From contig JAITCV010000094.1 of the NCBI GenBank assembly GCA_031282905.1, forward strand, positions 1 through 10,505: a DNA stretch of 10,505 bases, given 5' to 3'. Positions within the stretch are counted from its first letter, which is position 1; each line of letters begins with the position of its first letter. This DNA is from Azoarcus sp. (GTDB lineage Bacteria; Pseudomonadota; Gammaproteobacteria; Burkholderiales; Rhodocyclaceae). Positions 1 through 6,510 of this stretch are shown in pieces. Under the pieces are notes generated by a model. That model was not told the DNA's origin. It searched no databases and was given only the letters and a program-made list of their open reading frames with translations. The position numbers and the translations under genes are program-made.

Positions 1-113
1 AAGCACGCTTTTCTCTTGCGCGCAATCTGCTCAAGATGAATTTTCCGGTGGACAAGATCGTCGAAGCCACCGGCCTTTCCTTGGAAGAAATCCAGTCCTT
101 GCGCGCGCATTGA
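1..113 (+). CDS. C-terminal tail of a probable Rpn-family nuclease/putative transposase (partial)
   Basis: Only the last 36 codons are inside the window, read from base 3 and ending at TGA 111-113. The visible tail contains ARNLLKMNFPVDKIVEATGL followed by SLEEIQSLRAH. This pattern (a run of the type 'A..LL..g.p.e.I...TGLs.eEI..L') is typical of the extreme C-terminus of Rpn / PD-(D/E)XK-family putative transposases, proteins linked to recombination-promoting nuclease activity. The catalytic N-terminal domain lies outside the window, so activity cannot be judged. The gene stands beside a cluster of palindromic repeats and gene remnants, which fits an accessory region. The family assignment rests on the tail alone, and another helix-turn-helix-like ending is possible. 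Confidence 0.55.
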   Translation, partial: ARFSLARNLLKMNFPVDKIVEATGLSLEEIQSLRAH

Positions 114-200
114 AGCGCCGGGGCGCTGGAGACCAGATAATGGGGCGCGGGCGCTTGTCGACTCTGGCATGATCTCGATTTCGCCACGGCCCCAAGCTCA

Positions 201-297
201 TGATCAGATGTCAGGAATCAGATTTGAATCACGCGGCGCTGCGCGCCGCCATATTTTTCTGATACCTGATCCCCGATACCTGATCCCTGATCCCTGA
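201..297. repeat. Nested inverted repeat with degenerate 7-nt tandem units
   Basis: The right part (260-297) consists of about five degenerate copies of TGATMCC: tgatacc, tgatcccc, gatacc, tgatccc, tgatccc. The left part (201-223) carries the same motif family in inverted orientation (tgatcagatgtcaggaatca). The two parts can therefore pair imperfectly around a GC-rich hairpin at 233-249. No coding frame is evident across the block. It resembles dispersed intergenic repeats of proteobacterial genomes; without other copies from the genome this remains an inference. Confidence 0.5.
233..258 (+). terminator. Possible Rho-independent terminator
   Basis: A perfect 7-bp GC stem (gcggcgc at 233-239, gcgccgc at 243-249) with a 3-nt loop is followed within a few bases by a run of five T (254-258). 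It lies 120 bp downstream of the partial nuclease gene ending at 113 and could terminate that transcript. The hairpin sits inside a larger repeat structure, so its primary nature may be a repeat rather than a terminator. Confidence 0.35.
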
Positions 298-347
298 GCG
301 ACGCATGCGTCGCCCAACCCAACCAAAAACAGCGGCGCGTTGCGCCG
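298..347. repeat. Two adjacent perfect palindromes
   Basis: A perfect 16-bp palindrome, gcgacgcatgcgtcgc, occupies 298-313. At 333-347 a second perfect hairpin follows (cggcgc, 3-nt loop gtt, gcgccg). They continue the palindrome cluster begun at 201. No coding content is visible. The spacing and density resemble REP/BIME-like intergenic sequences, but no family can be assigned from one copy. Confidence 0.5.
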
Positions 348-354
348 GTCATGA

Positions 355-395
355 ACGATTGTCGGATTACGCCTTCGGCTAATCCAACCTACGGC
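355..395. repeat. REP-like hairpin of the GGATTA...TAATCC type
   Basis: The core at 364-385 is an imperfect palindrome with ggatta and taatcc arms, inner gcc/ggc pairs, a ttc loop and one bulged C. It is flanked by attgtc on one side and aacctacgg on the other. Sequences of this design (a 'GGATTAGCC...GGCGTAATCC' hairpin with a CCAACCTAC flank) are widespread dispersed intergenic repeats in proteobacteria. The match to that type is from memory of the motif, not from a search. Confidence 0.6.
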
Positions 396-462
396 TGATT
401 CTGTGCGGCTTGCCTCACGGCAGGGAAACAGCTATCGCGCGCGCGGCAGCAAAAGCTGGGCT

Positions 463-603
463 TGGCAACAGGAAGTAAATCGCGCCGATCGAGACCCGCT
501 CCACCCAGCCCTGCGCGCCAAAGTGTACGTGGCCCACCGTCCAGTCGGTGTAGTGCGACAGATCATTGACGGATTTCATCGACATCATCGAGCCTTCGAG
601 CGG
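463..603 (-). pseudogene. Remnant of cbb3-type cytochrome c oxidase subunit I (CcoN fragment)
   Basis: Read on the minus strand, about 46 codons give a peptide containing EGSMMSMKSVNDLSHYTDWT and GHVHFGAQGW, ending in a hydrophobic IGAIYFLLP. This matches the highly conserved CcoN segment 'SHYTDWTIGHVH.GA.GW', in which the HVH histidines ligate the haems of the catalytic subunit. Full CcoN is about 470-480 residues with 12 membrane helices; here only part of one conserved stretch is left, with no start of its own and unrelated sequence on both sides. It is in frame with the WD40-like remnant upstream (643-804), producing an open chimeric frame down to 415. A functional oxidase subunit is excluded by length. 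It is either a relic left by deletion or a shuffled gene fragment. Confidence 0.7.
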
Positions 604-615
604 TTCGCCCACAGG

Positions 616-638
616 AACCCGCCTTCGCGGGGTGGGTT
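616..638. repeat. Hairpin between two gene remnants
   Basis: The arms cccgc (618-622) and gcggg (627-631) enclose a cttc loop, and outer aaccc (616-620) and gggtt (634-638) allow an alternative pairing. The sequence resembles common intergenic stem-loops and has no T-tract on either strand. It marks the junction between the WD40-like and CcoN-like remnants. Confidence 0.4.
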
Positions 639-642
639 GTTC

Positions 643-804
643 CGTATGTCCGCGCAGCGCTTCGCCTCGTGGCTGTCCACTGGCCACATCCCAGAGACGG
701 ATCGCTTGGTCCTCGCTTGCCGCTTCTCCCCACGCGGGCAGCAAGGCCCCGAGCGCCAGTAGCAGCGCAGGCCACTTCCGGCAATGCAAATAAAATGAAG
801 TCAT
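643..804 (-). pseudogene. Truncated secreted WD40-repeat protein (signal peptide plus one repeat)
   Basis: A start at 804 is preceded by a plausible Shine-Dalgarno (gagga, about 5 nt upstream). It encodes a clear export signal: MTSFYLHCRKW, a leucine/alanine-rich core, and an AWGEA-A cleavage-like site. Immediately after follows AIRLWDVASGQ and then RGH, the hallmark of a WD40 repeat blade (the 'WD' dipeptide plus the GH of the next blade). WD40 proteins need several blades to form a propeller; here the similarity stops after one, just before a hairpin-forming stretch (616-638) and the CcoN fragment. The gene therefore appears internally deleted. The chimeric frame could still be translated and exported, but no function is inferred. 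Confidence 0.45.
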
Positions 805-895
805 AACGTCCTCGCAGGCCAATCCGCGCCAAACCTCGTCCCGATGCCCATCGCATCCAGCCACGGGAGGCGCGATTCTTTCATGAGGTTTTCAA

Positions 896-1102
896 TCACC
901 ATTCCTCAAGATTCACCGCTTCCTTGCGGGACATGCCCTCGATAAAGCGGCGTTGCGGGATTTCGGCGACGAAAATTGCGTTGTTGTCTTCGACCTCGTC
1001 CTCCGCGTCCACGTCTCCCGCCTGTTTTGTTCCGCCCTGGATATCGAGCGGCAGCAATACTCGCTTACATATCCCTTCGCGCCCCAAACGGCCATACGTC
1101 AT
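896..1102 (-). CDS. Small unrecognised ORF (68 aa)
   Basis: The frame encodes a 68-residue, acidic, soluble-looking peptide with no signal peptide or membrane segment. Its middle carries DVDAEDEVEDNN and its end RRFIEGMSRKEAVNLEEW. The second half uses codons typical of the neighbouring genes (GAC, GTC, GCC, CGC), whereas the first 15 codons do not. No Shine-Dalgarno is visible before the ATG at 1102. I do not recognise a family. It may be the tail of a degraded gene, as its surroundings contain other remnants, or a spurious frame. Confidence 0.25.
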   Translation of the reverse strand: MTYGRLGREGICKRVLLPLDIQGGTKQAGDVDAEDEVEDNNAIFVAEIPQRRFIEGMSRKEAVNLEEW

Positions 1103-1230
1103 GGAAATTCAAGGGAATAAACGTGCGCGTGCCATTGGCGTGTGCTGCAAAATGATACATGAGCCGCTGTGATCGCTACTATGCTTGACCCCGTTGTTTT
1201 CCCCGTCCAATTTTTTCGTTCTCACAAAAA

Positions 1231-2613
1231 ATGAATCCTTCCCCCACCAGACTCACGCCGCGCCGTCTTCTTGCCGCCGCCATGCTTGTCCTGCTCATCG
1301 CCTGCGCCTGGGCCGCGCGCGCGTATCTGGCGGGCGACGGCGATCCGGCAAAGGTTTACCAGTTCGCCACGGTTGCGCGCGGCGATATCGAAGATCTCGT
1401 CACCGCCACCGGCACCTTGCAGCCACGCGATTACGTCGATGTCGGCGCCCAGGTTTCCGGGCAATTGCAAAAGATCCATGTCCAGGTCGGTTCGGCGGTG
1501 AAAGTCGGCGATTTGCTCGCCGAAATCGACCCGACGGTCTATCTCTCCAAGGTCGATGCCTCGCGCGCTCAACTCCGCAACCAGCGCGCGCAACTGAAGG
1601 AACGCGAGGCCCAACTCACCCTGGCGCAAATCCAGTTCAAGCGTCAGACCGCGCTGTTCGCCGAAGAGGCAACTTCGGCCGAGAGCGTGCAAACCGCCGA
1701 AGCCTCGCTGAAGTCCGCCGAAGCTTCGCTCGAAGCCTTGCGCGCCCAGATCGAGCAGACCGAGTCTTCCCTGCGCGGCGACGAGGCCAACCTGCAATAT
1801 GCGCGCGTGCTCGCGCCGATGAATGGCACCGTGGTGTCGATCAGCGCCCGCCAGGGTCAGACGCTCAACACCAACCAGCAGGCGCCGACCATCCTGCGCG
1901 TCGCTGATTTGTCGACGATGACCGTGCAGACTCAGGTTTCGGAAGCCGACATCAGCCGCCTGCGCCCGGAAATGCCGGTTTATTTCACCACCCTCGGCAA
2001 CCAGAACAAACGCTGGTACGGCACGCTCAGCCAGATCGAGCCCACGCCGACCACGACCAACAACGTGGTGCTCTACAACGCGCTGTTCGATGTGCCCAAT
2101 TCCGATGGCCGTCTGATGACCAACATGACGGCGCAGGTGTTTTTCGTTGTCACGCAGGCGAAGAATGTCCTCCAGATTCCAATGGGCGCCTTGCAGCAAT
2201 CCGTCCGGCCGCCCAGGGACGCGAGCCGCAGCGGCGGCGAACGGCCCGCGGACGGCGCGCAGCGCCCGCGCCGCCCTCGTGGCGAAGGTGGCAATGCCCG
2301 ACCCGGCGAAGGTGAAGGTGAAAACGCCGCGCCGCGCCGACCCCGTGGCGAGGGCGACAACGCGGCCGAAAATGCTCCTGAAAACGCGTCCACCGCGCCG
2401 CGCGCGCGCCGCGCCACGGTCAAGGTGCTCGCCGCCAATGGCAGGCTCGAAGAGCGCACGGTCGACATCGGTGTCAGCAACCGCATCCACGCGCAAGTCC
2501 TGGGCGGTCTCGAAGAGGGCGAGAAAGTCGTCGCCGGTCTCGCCAGCGCCGCCGCCCAGCCCAACGCGCAAGCCGCCAACACGCGCCGTCCCAGCGGCAT
2601 GCCGCGCCTATGA
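1231..2613 (+). CDS. macA: MacA-type periplasmic adaptor (membrane fusion protein) of an ABC efflux system
   Basis: The 460-residue protein bridges an inner-membrane MacB exporter and an outer-membrane channel. Residues 12-33 form an N-terminal membrane anchor. A first biotinyl-lipoyl half (about 66-100, with VGAQVSGQLQKIHVQVGSAV) is followed by a long alpha-helical hairpin (about 105-185, rich in Ala, Gln and Glu). The second lipoyl half comes next (LAPMNGTVVSISARQGQTLN, 194-213), then beta-barrel and membrane-proximal segments (220-325 and 397-437). MacA proteins are usually near 370-390 residues. The excess is explained by a low-complexity insertion at about 326-396, rich in Arg, Gly, Glu, Ala and Pro, with RRPRGEG.NA occurring twice (347-356 and 369-378). 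The start ATG has no obvious Shine-Dalgarno, and no convincing promoter is seen in 1103-1230. The stop overlaps the macB start by 4 bases. The substrate cannot be told from the sequence; known relatives export macrolides, peptides or siderophores. Confidence 0.93.
   Translation: MNPSPTRLTPRRLLAAAMLVLLIACAWAARAYLAGDGDPAKVYQFATVARGDIEDLVTATGTLQPRDYVDVGAQVSGQLQKIHVQVGSAVKVGDLLAEIDPTVYLSKVDASRAQLRNQRAQLKEREAQLTLAQIQFKRQTALFAEEATSAESVQTAEASLKSAEASLEALRAQIEQTESSLRGDEANLQYARVLAPMNGTVVSISARQGQTLNTNQQAPTILRVADLSTMTVQTQVSEADISRLRPEMPVYFTTLGNQNKRWYGTLSQIEPTPTTTNNVVLYNALFDVPNSDGRLMTNMTAQVFFVVTQAKNVLQIPMGALQQSVRPPRDASRSGGERPADGAQRPRRPRGEGGNARPGEGEGENAAPRRPRGEGDNAAENAPENASTAPRARRATVKVLAANGRLEERTVDIGVSNRIHAQVLGGLEEGEKVVAGLASAAAQPNAQAANTRRPSGMPRL
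2206..2418 (+). other. Low-complexity insertion inside the MacA reading frame
   Basis: These codons encode residues about 326-396, an Arg/Gly/Glu/Ala/Asn/Pro-rich linker that is likely disordered and lies between two halves of the membrane-proximal region. An imperfect 30-bp direct repeat, spaced 66 bp and in frame, encodes RRPRGEGGNA and RRPRGEGDNA, which suggests growth by in-frame tandem duplication. The reading frame stays open and the conserved C-terminal part resumes at RRATVKVLAANGRLEERTVD. Confidence 0.75.
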
Positions 2614-4574
2614 ATACGCTCGCGCCCGCCATGAACACGCCCGCCGCCTCCCGCCCCCTGATCGAACTCTCCGGCATTACCCGCAGCTTCGGCGACGGCG
2701 AAATCCAGACCAAGGTATTGCATGGCATCGACCTCGCCATCTACCCCGGCGAATTCGTCGCCATCGTCGGCGCTTCGGGTTCGGGCAAGTCGACGTTGAT
2801 GAACATCCTCGGTTGCCTCGACCGTCCAAATTCGGGCACTTATCGCTTCATGGGGCAGGATGTGGCCGGATTCGACCGTGACGAACTCGCCCGCATGCGC
2901 CGCGAGACCTTCGGTTTCGTGTTCCAGAGCTACAACCTGCTCGGCGGCTCCACCGCGCGCGAAAACGTCGAAGTGCCCGCGGTCTATTCCGGCATGCCGC
3001 CCGCCGAGCGCCACGCGCGCGCCGAAAACCTGCTCGTCACGCTCGGGCTGGGCGACCGCGGTCATCACCGTCCCAGCCAGCTCTCCGGCGGACAGCAGCA
3101 ACGGGTATCGGTCGCGCGCGCGCTGATGAACGGCGGCCGCGTCATCCTCGCCGATGAGCCGACCGGCGCGCTCGACAGCAAAAGCGGCGAGGATGTCATG
3201 AAGCTCCTCACCCGGCTCTCCGCCGAAGGCCACACCATCATCCTCATCACCCACTCGCATGAAGTCGCCAGCCTGGCGCATCGGGTGATCGAAATCCGCG
3301 ACGGCAACATCCTCTCCGACCCCGGCCCGCAGCGGCCCGACACGCCCGAGCCGGATTTCACCCCCCACCTCGACCGCAGTTCGTCGATGACCGATATCGT
3401 CGAGGCCACCCGCACGGCCTTGCGGGCGCTGCGGGCCAACCTGTTCCGCTCGGCGCTCACCTTGCTGGGCATCGTCATCGGCGTCGCCTCGGTCATCGCC
3501 ATGCTCGCCATCGGCGACGGCGCCAAGCAAAAAGTCGTCGACCAGATCAGCGCCATGGGCACCAACCTCCTCATGGTGCGCCCCGGCGCGCCCAACCAGC
3601 GCGGGCGCGACACGACCGCCACCCTGGTCATCGACGACGTCAAGGCCATCGCCGAACTCGACAACGTGCTCGCCGCCGTGCCGGAACAAAGCGCCAACGT
3701 CACCTTGCGCGCCGGCAACATCGACCACCGCACCAGCATCAATGCCACGTCATGGGATTACATCGTCGCGCGCAACTGGGACGTGGCAAGCGGCACGTTC
3801 TTCAGCGCCGACGACGAAGCCAGCTACGCCGCCGTCGCCGTGCTCGGACAAACGGTGGCGAAAGCGCTCTTTCCGGAAAGCGATCCGGTCGGCCAGTTCG
3901 TGCTGGTCAATAACGTTCCCTTTCACGTCATCGGCACCATGATCGCAAAAGGCGCCACCGGCTTCGGGCAGGACCAGGATGACGTGGTGCTGATTCCCTA
4001 TACCACCGGCACCATGCGCATCACCGGCCAGCGTTTTTTGCGCAATGCCACCGTCGCCGTCGCCGACGTGGGTCGCATCGACGAAACCCAGGCCGCGGTG
4101 CAAAACCTGCTGATGCTGCGCCACGGCGCCGAAGACTTCCAGATCAACAACATGGCCGCGTTCATCGACGCCGTCTCGGAGACGCAGAACACCCTGACCA
4201 TCCTGCTCGGCGCGGTGGCGGCGATCTCGCTGCTGGTGGGCGGCATCGGCGTCATGAACATCATGCTGGTCTCGGTGACCGAGCGCACCCGCGAAATCGG
4301 CATCCGCATGGCCACCGGCGCGCGGACGAAGAACATCATGCAGCAATTTCTCATCGAGGCGCTGGTGGTCTCCGCCCTGGGGGGGCTCATCGGCGTCGCC
4401 TTCGGCCTGGCGACCGCCGCGCTCATCGACTCATTCGGCACCCCGGTACAATATTCACTGACGCCGGTGGCGCTCGCGTTCAGTTGCGCGTTCGTCACCG
4501 GGCTGATGTTCGGCTACCTGCCGGCGAGAAAGGCCGCCCGTCTCGATCCCGTCGTCGCCCTCGCCTCGGAATGA
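2610..4574 (+). CDS. macB: MacB-type ABC exporter (fused ATPase and permease)
   Basis: The 654-residue inner-membrane protein has the length and order of MacB. The N-terminal ATPase carries Walker A GASGSGKS (54-61), Q-loop Q106, signature LSGGQQQRV (158-166), Walker B VILADEP (178-184) and the H-loop histidine H215. All catalytic positions are intact. TM1 (about 281-301) is followed by the large periplasmic domain (about 305-525) and three further helices (about 529-552, 581-606, 618-636). The conserved TERTREIGIRMATGA coupling motif is at 557-571. MacB dimers use ATP hydrolysis as a mechanotransmitter to drive substrate from the periplasm through MacA and an outer-membrane channel. The start at 2610 overlaps the macA stop as ATGA. 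A second in-frame ATG at 2631 is possible and would still leave the ATPase domain whole. The stop overlaps the next gene by 4 bases. Confidence 0.95.
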   Translation: MNTLAPAMNTPAASRPLIELSGITRSFGDGEIQTKVLHGIDLAIYPGEFVAIVGASGSGKSTLMNILGCLDRPNSGTYRFMGQDVAGFDRDELARMRRETFGFVFQSYNLLGGSTARENVEVPAVYSGMPPAERHARAENLLVTLGLGDRGHHRPSQLSGGQQQRVSVARALMNGGRVILADEPTGALDSKSGEDVMKLLTRLSAEGHTIILITHSHEVASLAHRVIEIRDGNILSDPGPQRPDTPEPDFTPHLDRSSSMTDIVEATRTALRALRANLFRSALTLLGIVIGVASVIAMLAIGDGAKQKVVDQISAMGTNLLMVRPGAPNQRGRDTTATLVIDDVKAIAELDNVLAAVPEQSANVTLRAGNIDHRTSINATSWDYIVARNWDVASGTFFSADDEASYAAVAVLGQTVAKALFPESDPVGQFVLVNNVPFHVIGTMIAKGATGFGQDQDDVVLIPYTTGTMRITGQRFLRNATVAVADVGRIDETQAAVQNLLMLRHGAEDFQINNMAAFIDAVSETQNTLTILLGAVAAISLLVGGIGVMNIMLVSVTERTREIGIRMATGARTKNIMQQFLIEALVVSALGGLIGVAFGLATAALIDSFGTPVQYSLTPVALAFSCAFVTGLMFGYLPARKAARLDPVVALASE

Positions 4575-5074
4575 AGATCATGAAGTCCATCCCCACGCTG
4601 CTCGCGCTTGCCTCCGCGCTGATGTTCGGCGGCTGCGTTTCCCACCATCATGAAAGTCACAGAACATATGATGACGGCTATTACTACGAAGACCGTCATT
4701 ACGAAGGTTCAACCACGATCATCGTTACCCCCCCGCGCGGCCACGAGATTCTCGAACCGCGCCACGACCGCGACGTCCAGCATCGGCCGTCGTCCCCCGA
4801 ACGGAACGCGAACCCGCCACGCCAGCCGGATCACGGTGCGGATCGCGGCGCTTCCCGCAATCAAGCCGGACCGAAACCCGCGCCAAAGCCCGCCACGCCC
4901 CCATCCAAAGCTGCGCCGGTGCGATTGAGGCCCTTGCCCGCCACCGCGCCCAACTCGCAGCAAGTTCCCGCCACGCCCCCATCCCAAACCGGCGCGCCAA
5001 CGCGTCCACCCAGGACATCCGGCAGCAACAACGGCACCCGACCACCACACCCCGACCACGAAAGACAGCCATGA
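4571..5074 (+). CDS. Small His-rich, Pro-rich lipoprotein in the exporter operon
   Basis: The 167-residue product begins with a lipoprotein signal (MKIMKSIPTLLALASALMFG then GC). The lipidated cysteine would be C22, and the +2 residue is Val, so outer-membrane sorting is expected. The mature N-terminus carries HHHESH (25-30) and a Tyr/Asp-rich segment (DDGYYYEDRHYEG). There are 11 histidines in all. The rest (about 70-167) is a low-complexity Pro/Ala/Arg/Asn region, likely extended, with PATPPS repeated at 107-112 and 133-138. No enzyme or transporter domain is recognised. It is placed between macB and the outer-membrane channel gene, with ATGA overlaps on both sides, so co-production with the exporter is likely. 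A metal-binding, scaffold or assembly role is possible but unproven. An in-frame start at 4580 is a close alternative. Confidence 0.8.
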   Translation: MKIMKSIPTLLALASALMFGGCVSHHHESHRTYDDGYYYEDRHYEGSTTIIVTPPRGHEILEPRHDRDVQHRPSSPERNANPPRQPDHGADRGASRNQAGPKPAPKPATPPSKAAPVRLRPLPATAPNSQQVPATPPSQTGAPTRPPRTSGSNNGTRPPHPDHERQP

Positions 5075-6510
5075 AAACGAATCCAATGCTGATTGCCTGC
5101 CTGTGCCCCCTGGTGTTTGCCGCTTGCACATCGATCGAACCCGTCGTCCGCCCCGAAGTCCATCTGGCCGGGCAATGGCTGGAAACGGCCTCGATCGATG
5201 CCGACGAGGCCAAACCCGTCTCCTCCGCCTGGTGGCAGGATTTTTCCTCGCCTCAACTCGACCGCCTGATCGACACCGCATTCCAGGGCAACCCGGACTT
5301 GCGCATCCAGGGCGAGCGCATCGTCCAGGCCGAACTCGCGCTCGGCAACGCCCGCGCCTCGCTTTTTCCCAGCCTGAATCTCTCGGGCAACAGTGGCTGG
5401 AATCGCAGCGACAGCGGTGATCGCGGCGGCAGCGTCGTCAGCGAACGCAAAAATTCGAGCCTCAATCTCTCGGCCAGCTACGAACTCGATCTCTGGGGAC
5501 GGATCGCGGCCTCGGTCGCCAGCAGCGAAGCCAGCCTCCAGGCCAGCCACCACGATTTCGACGCCGCCCGCCTGTCGCTGGCGGCAAGCATCGCCACGAC
5601 CTACTTCCAGCATTTGACCCACCAGCGCCGCCTCGCCATCGCCAAGGAAAATCTCGCCATCGCCGAACGGGTGCTCAAGGTGGTCGAAGCCCGCTATCAC
5701 AACGGCGCGGTCTCCGCGCTCGATCTCAGTCGCCAGCAAACCGCCGTGCTCAGCCAGCGCGCCGCCATCGAGCCGCTCGCGGTAGACGTGCGTCAATCCA
5801 GAAGCGCGCTCGCCATCCTCACCGGCACGCCGCCGCAGACTTTCACCCTCGACCCCGAGGTCGCTGAAATCACCGAAGCAGCGGATACCCTCGATGCGCT
5901 CACCATTCCCTCGATCGCGCCCGGACTGCCTGCCGAACTGTTGTTGCGCCGCCCCGACCTCGCCAGCAACGAGGCCCAGCTCACCGCCGCCGCCGCCAAC
6001 ATAACCGTCGCCCGCGCCGAACTTTTCCCCAAGCTCAGTCTCTCCGCCGCCGCAGGCATGGCGAGTGACTTCCTGTTCTCGCTCGCCGACCCCAGCAACA
6101 GCGCCTCGATCTCGGCGTCCGTCGTGCAAAGCATCTTCGACGGCGGACGCCTGCGCGCCCAGGTCGACATCAGCCGCTCACGCCAGCGCGAACTGGTCGA
6201 GAGCTATCGCAAGAACATCCTCACCGCGTTGAAGGAAGTCGAAGACGCCCTCGGCAATGTGGCCCGCGACACCCATCACGAAGAAGCGCAGCGCCAGATC
6301 CTGTTCGAGGCCGAACGCTCGTTGCGTCTGGCCGAATCCCGCTACCATGCGGGTGCCGACGACCTGCTCACCGTGCTCGACGCCCAGCGCAACCGTTTCT
6401 CCGCCCAGGAACAACTCGCCCAGCTACGCCTCGCGCGCCTTGTCGACGCGGTTGGCCTGTACAAGGTACTGGGCGGCGGCTGGAGGCCGGAAGGCGAGCA
6501 AACACCGTAA
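5071..6510 (+). CDS. Outer-membrane efflux lipoprotein, NodT/OprM family (TolC-like channel)
   Basis: The 479-residue protein has the usual length for this family and is the exit duct of tripartite exporters. It has a lipoprotein signal ending FAAC (C19) and then the family opening SSAWWQDFSSPQLDRL (51-66). Two structural repeats show as paired 'ARASLFPSLNLSG' (94-106) and 'ARAELFPKLSLSA' (314-326). The marks ELDLWGR (138-144), GLPAELLLRRPD (285-296), FDGGR (356-360) and the ending VLGGGW (466-471) are all present. Two outer-membrane beta segments and long periplasmic helices follow from homology. The start overlaps the lipoprotein stop as ATGA and it is the last gene of the operon. Together with MacA and MacB it should make a complete efflux pump that does not depend on a separately encoded TolC. 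Confidence 0.94.
   Translation: MKTNPMLIACLCPLVFAACTSIEPVVRPEVHLAGQWLETASIDADEAKPVSSAWWQDFSSPQLDRLIDTAFQGNPDLRIQGERIVQAELALGNARASLFPSLNLSGNSGWNRSDSGDRGGSVVSERKNSSLNLSASYELDLWGRIAASVASSEASLQASHHDFDAARLSLAASIATTYFQHLTHQRRLAIAKENLAIAERVLKVVEARYHNGAVSALDLSRQQTAVLSQRAAIEPLAVDVRQSRSALAILTGTPPQTFTLDPEVAEITEAADTLDALTIPSIAPGLPAELLLRRPDLASNEAQLTAAAANITVARAELFPKLSLSAAAGMASDFLFSLADPSNSASISASVVQSIFDGGRLRAQVDISRSRQRELVESYRKNILTALKEVEDALGNVARDTHHEEAQRQILFEAERSLRLAESRYHAGADDLLTVLDAQRNRFSAQEQLAQLRLARLVDAVGLYKVLGGGWRPEGEQTP

Noticed and set aside
260..297. Short direct repeats considered as a CRISPR array
   Set aside because: Units are only 6-8 nt, contiguous and degenerate, without spacers of uniform length and without cas genes nearby.
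403..762. 119-codon plus-strand frame opposite the CcoN and WD40 remnants
   Set aside because: The protein similarity is on the minus strand; this frame is an Arg-rich shadow without motifs.
1185..1213. TTGACC with 17-bp spacing to CAATTT as a promoter for the efflux operon
   Set aside because: The -35 is good, but CAATTT matches the -10 consensus at only two positions. GATACA/TACTAT nearby is also weak, so no promoter is claimed.
1222..2571. 449-codon minus-strand frame opposite macA
   Set aside because: Shadow of the macA codon bias; the composition is repetitive and no motif is recognised.
2073..3728. Long open frame (551 codons) on the minus strand across macA/macB
   Set aside because: It is antisense to two clearly recognised genes, spans their junction, is rich in Asp/Gly/Arg/Val as expected of a high-GC shadow frame, and shows no domain.
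4889..4984. Perfect 18-bp direct repeat (4889-4906 and 4967-4984) in the lipoprotein gene, considered as a mobile-element trace
   Set aside because: It is in frame, encodes the same PATPPS residues and lies in a Pro-rich low-complexity region, so internal duplication explains it.
4861..6129. 422-codon minus-strand frame opposite the lipoprotein and efflux channel genes
   Set aside because: The plus-strand channel gene has all family motifs. The antisense frame is low in complexity and crosses gene boundaries.
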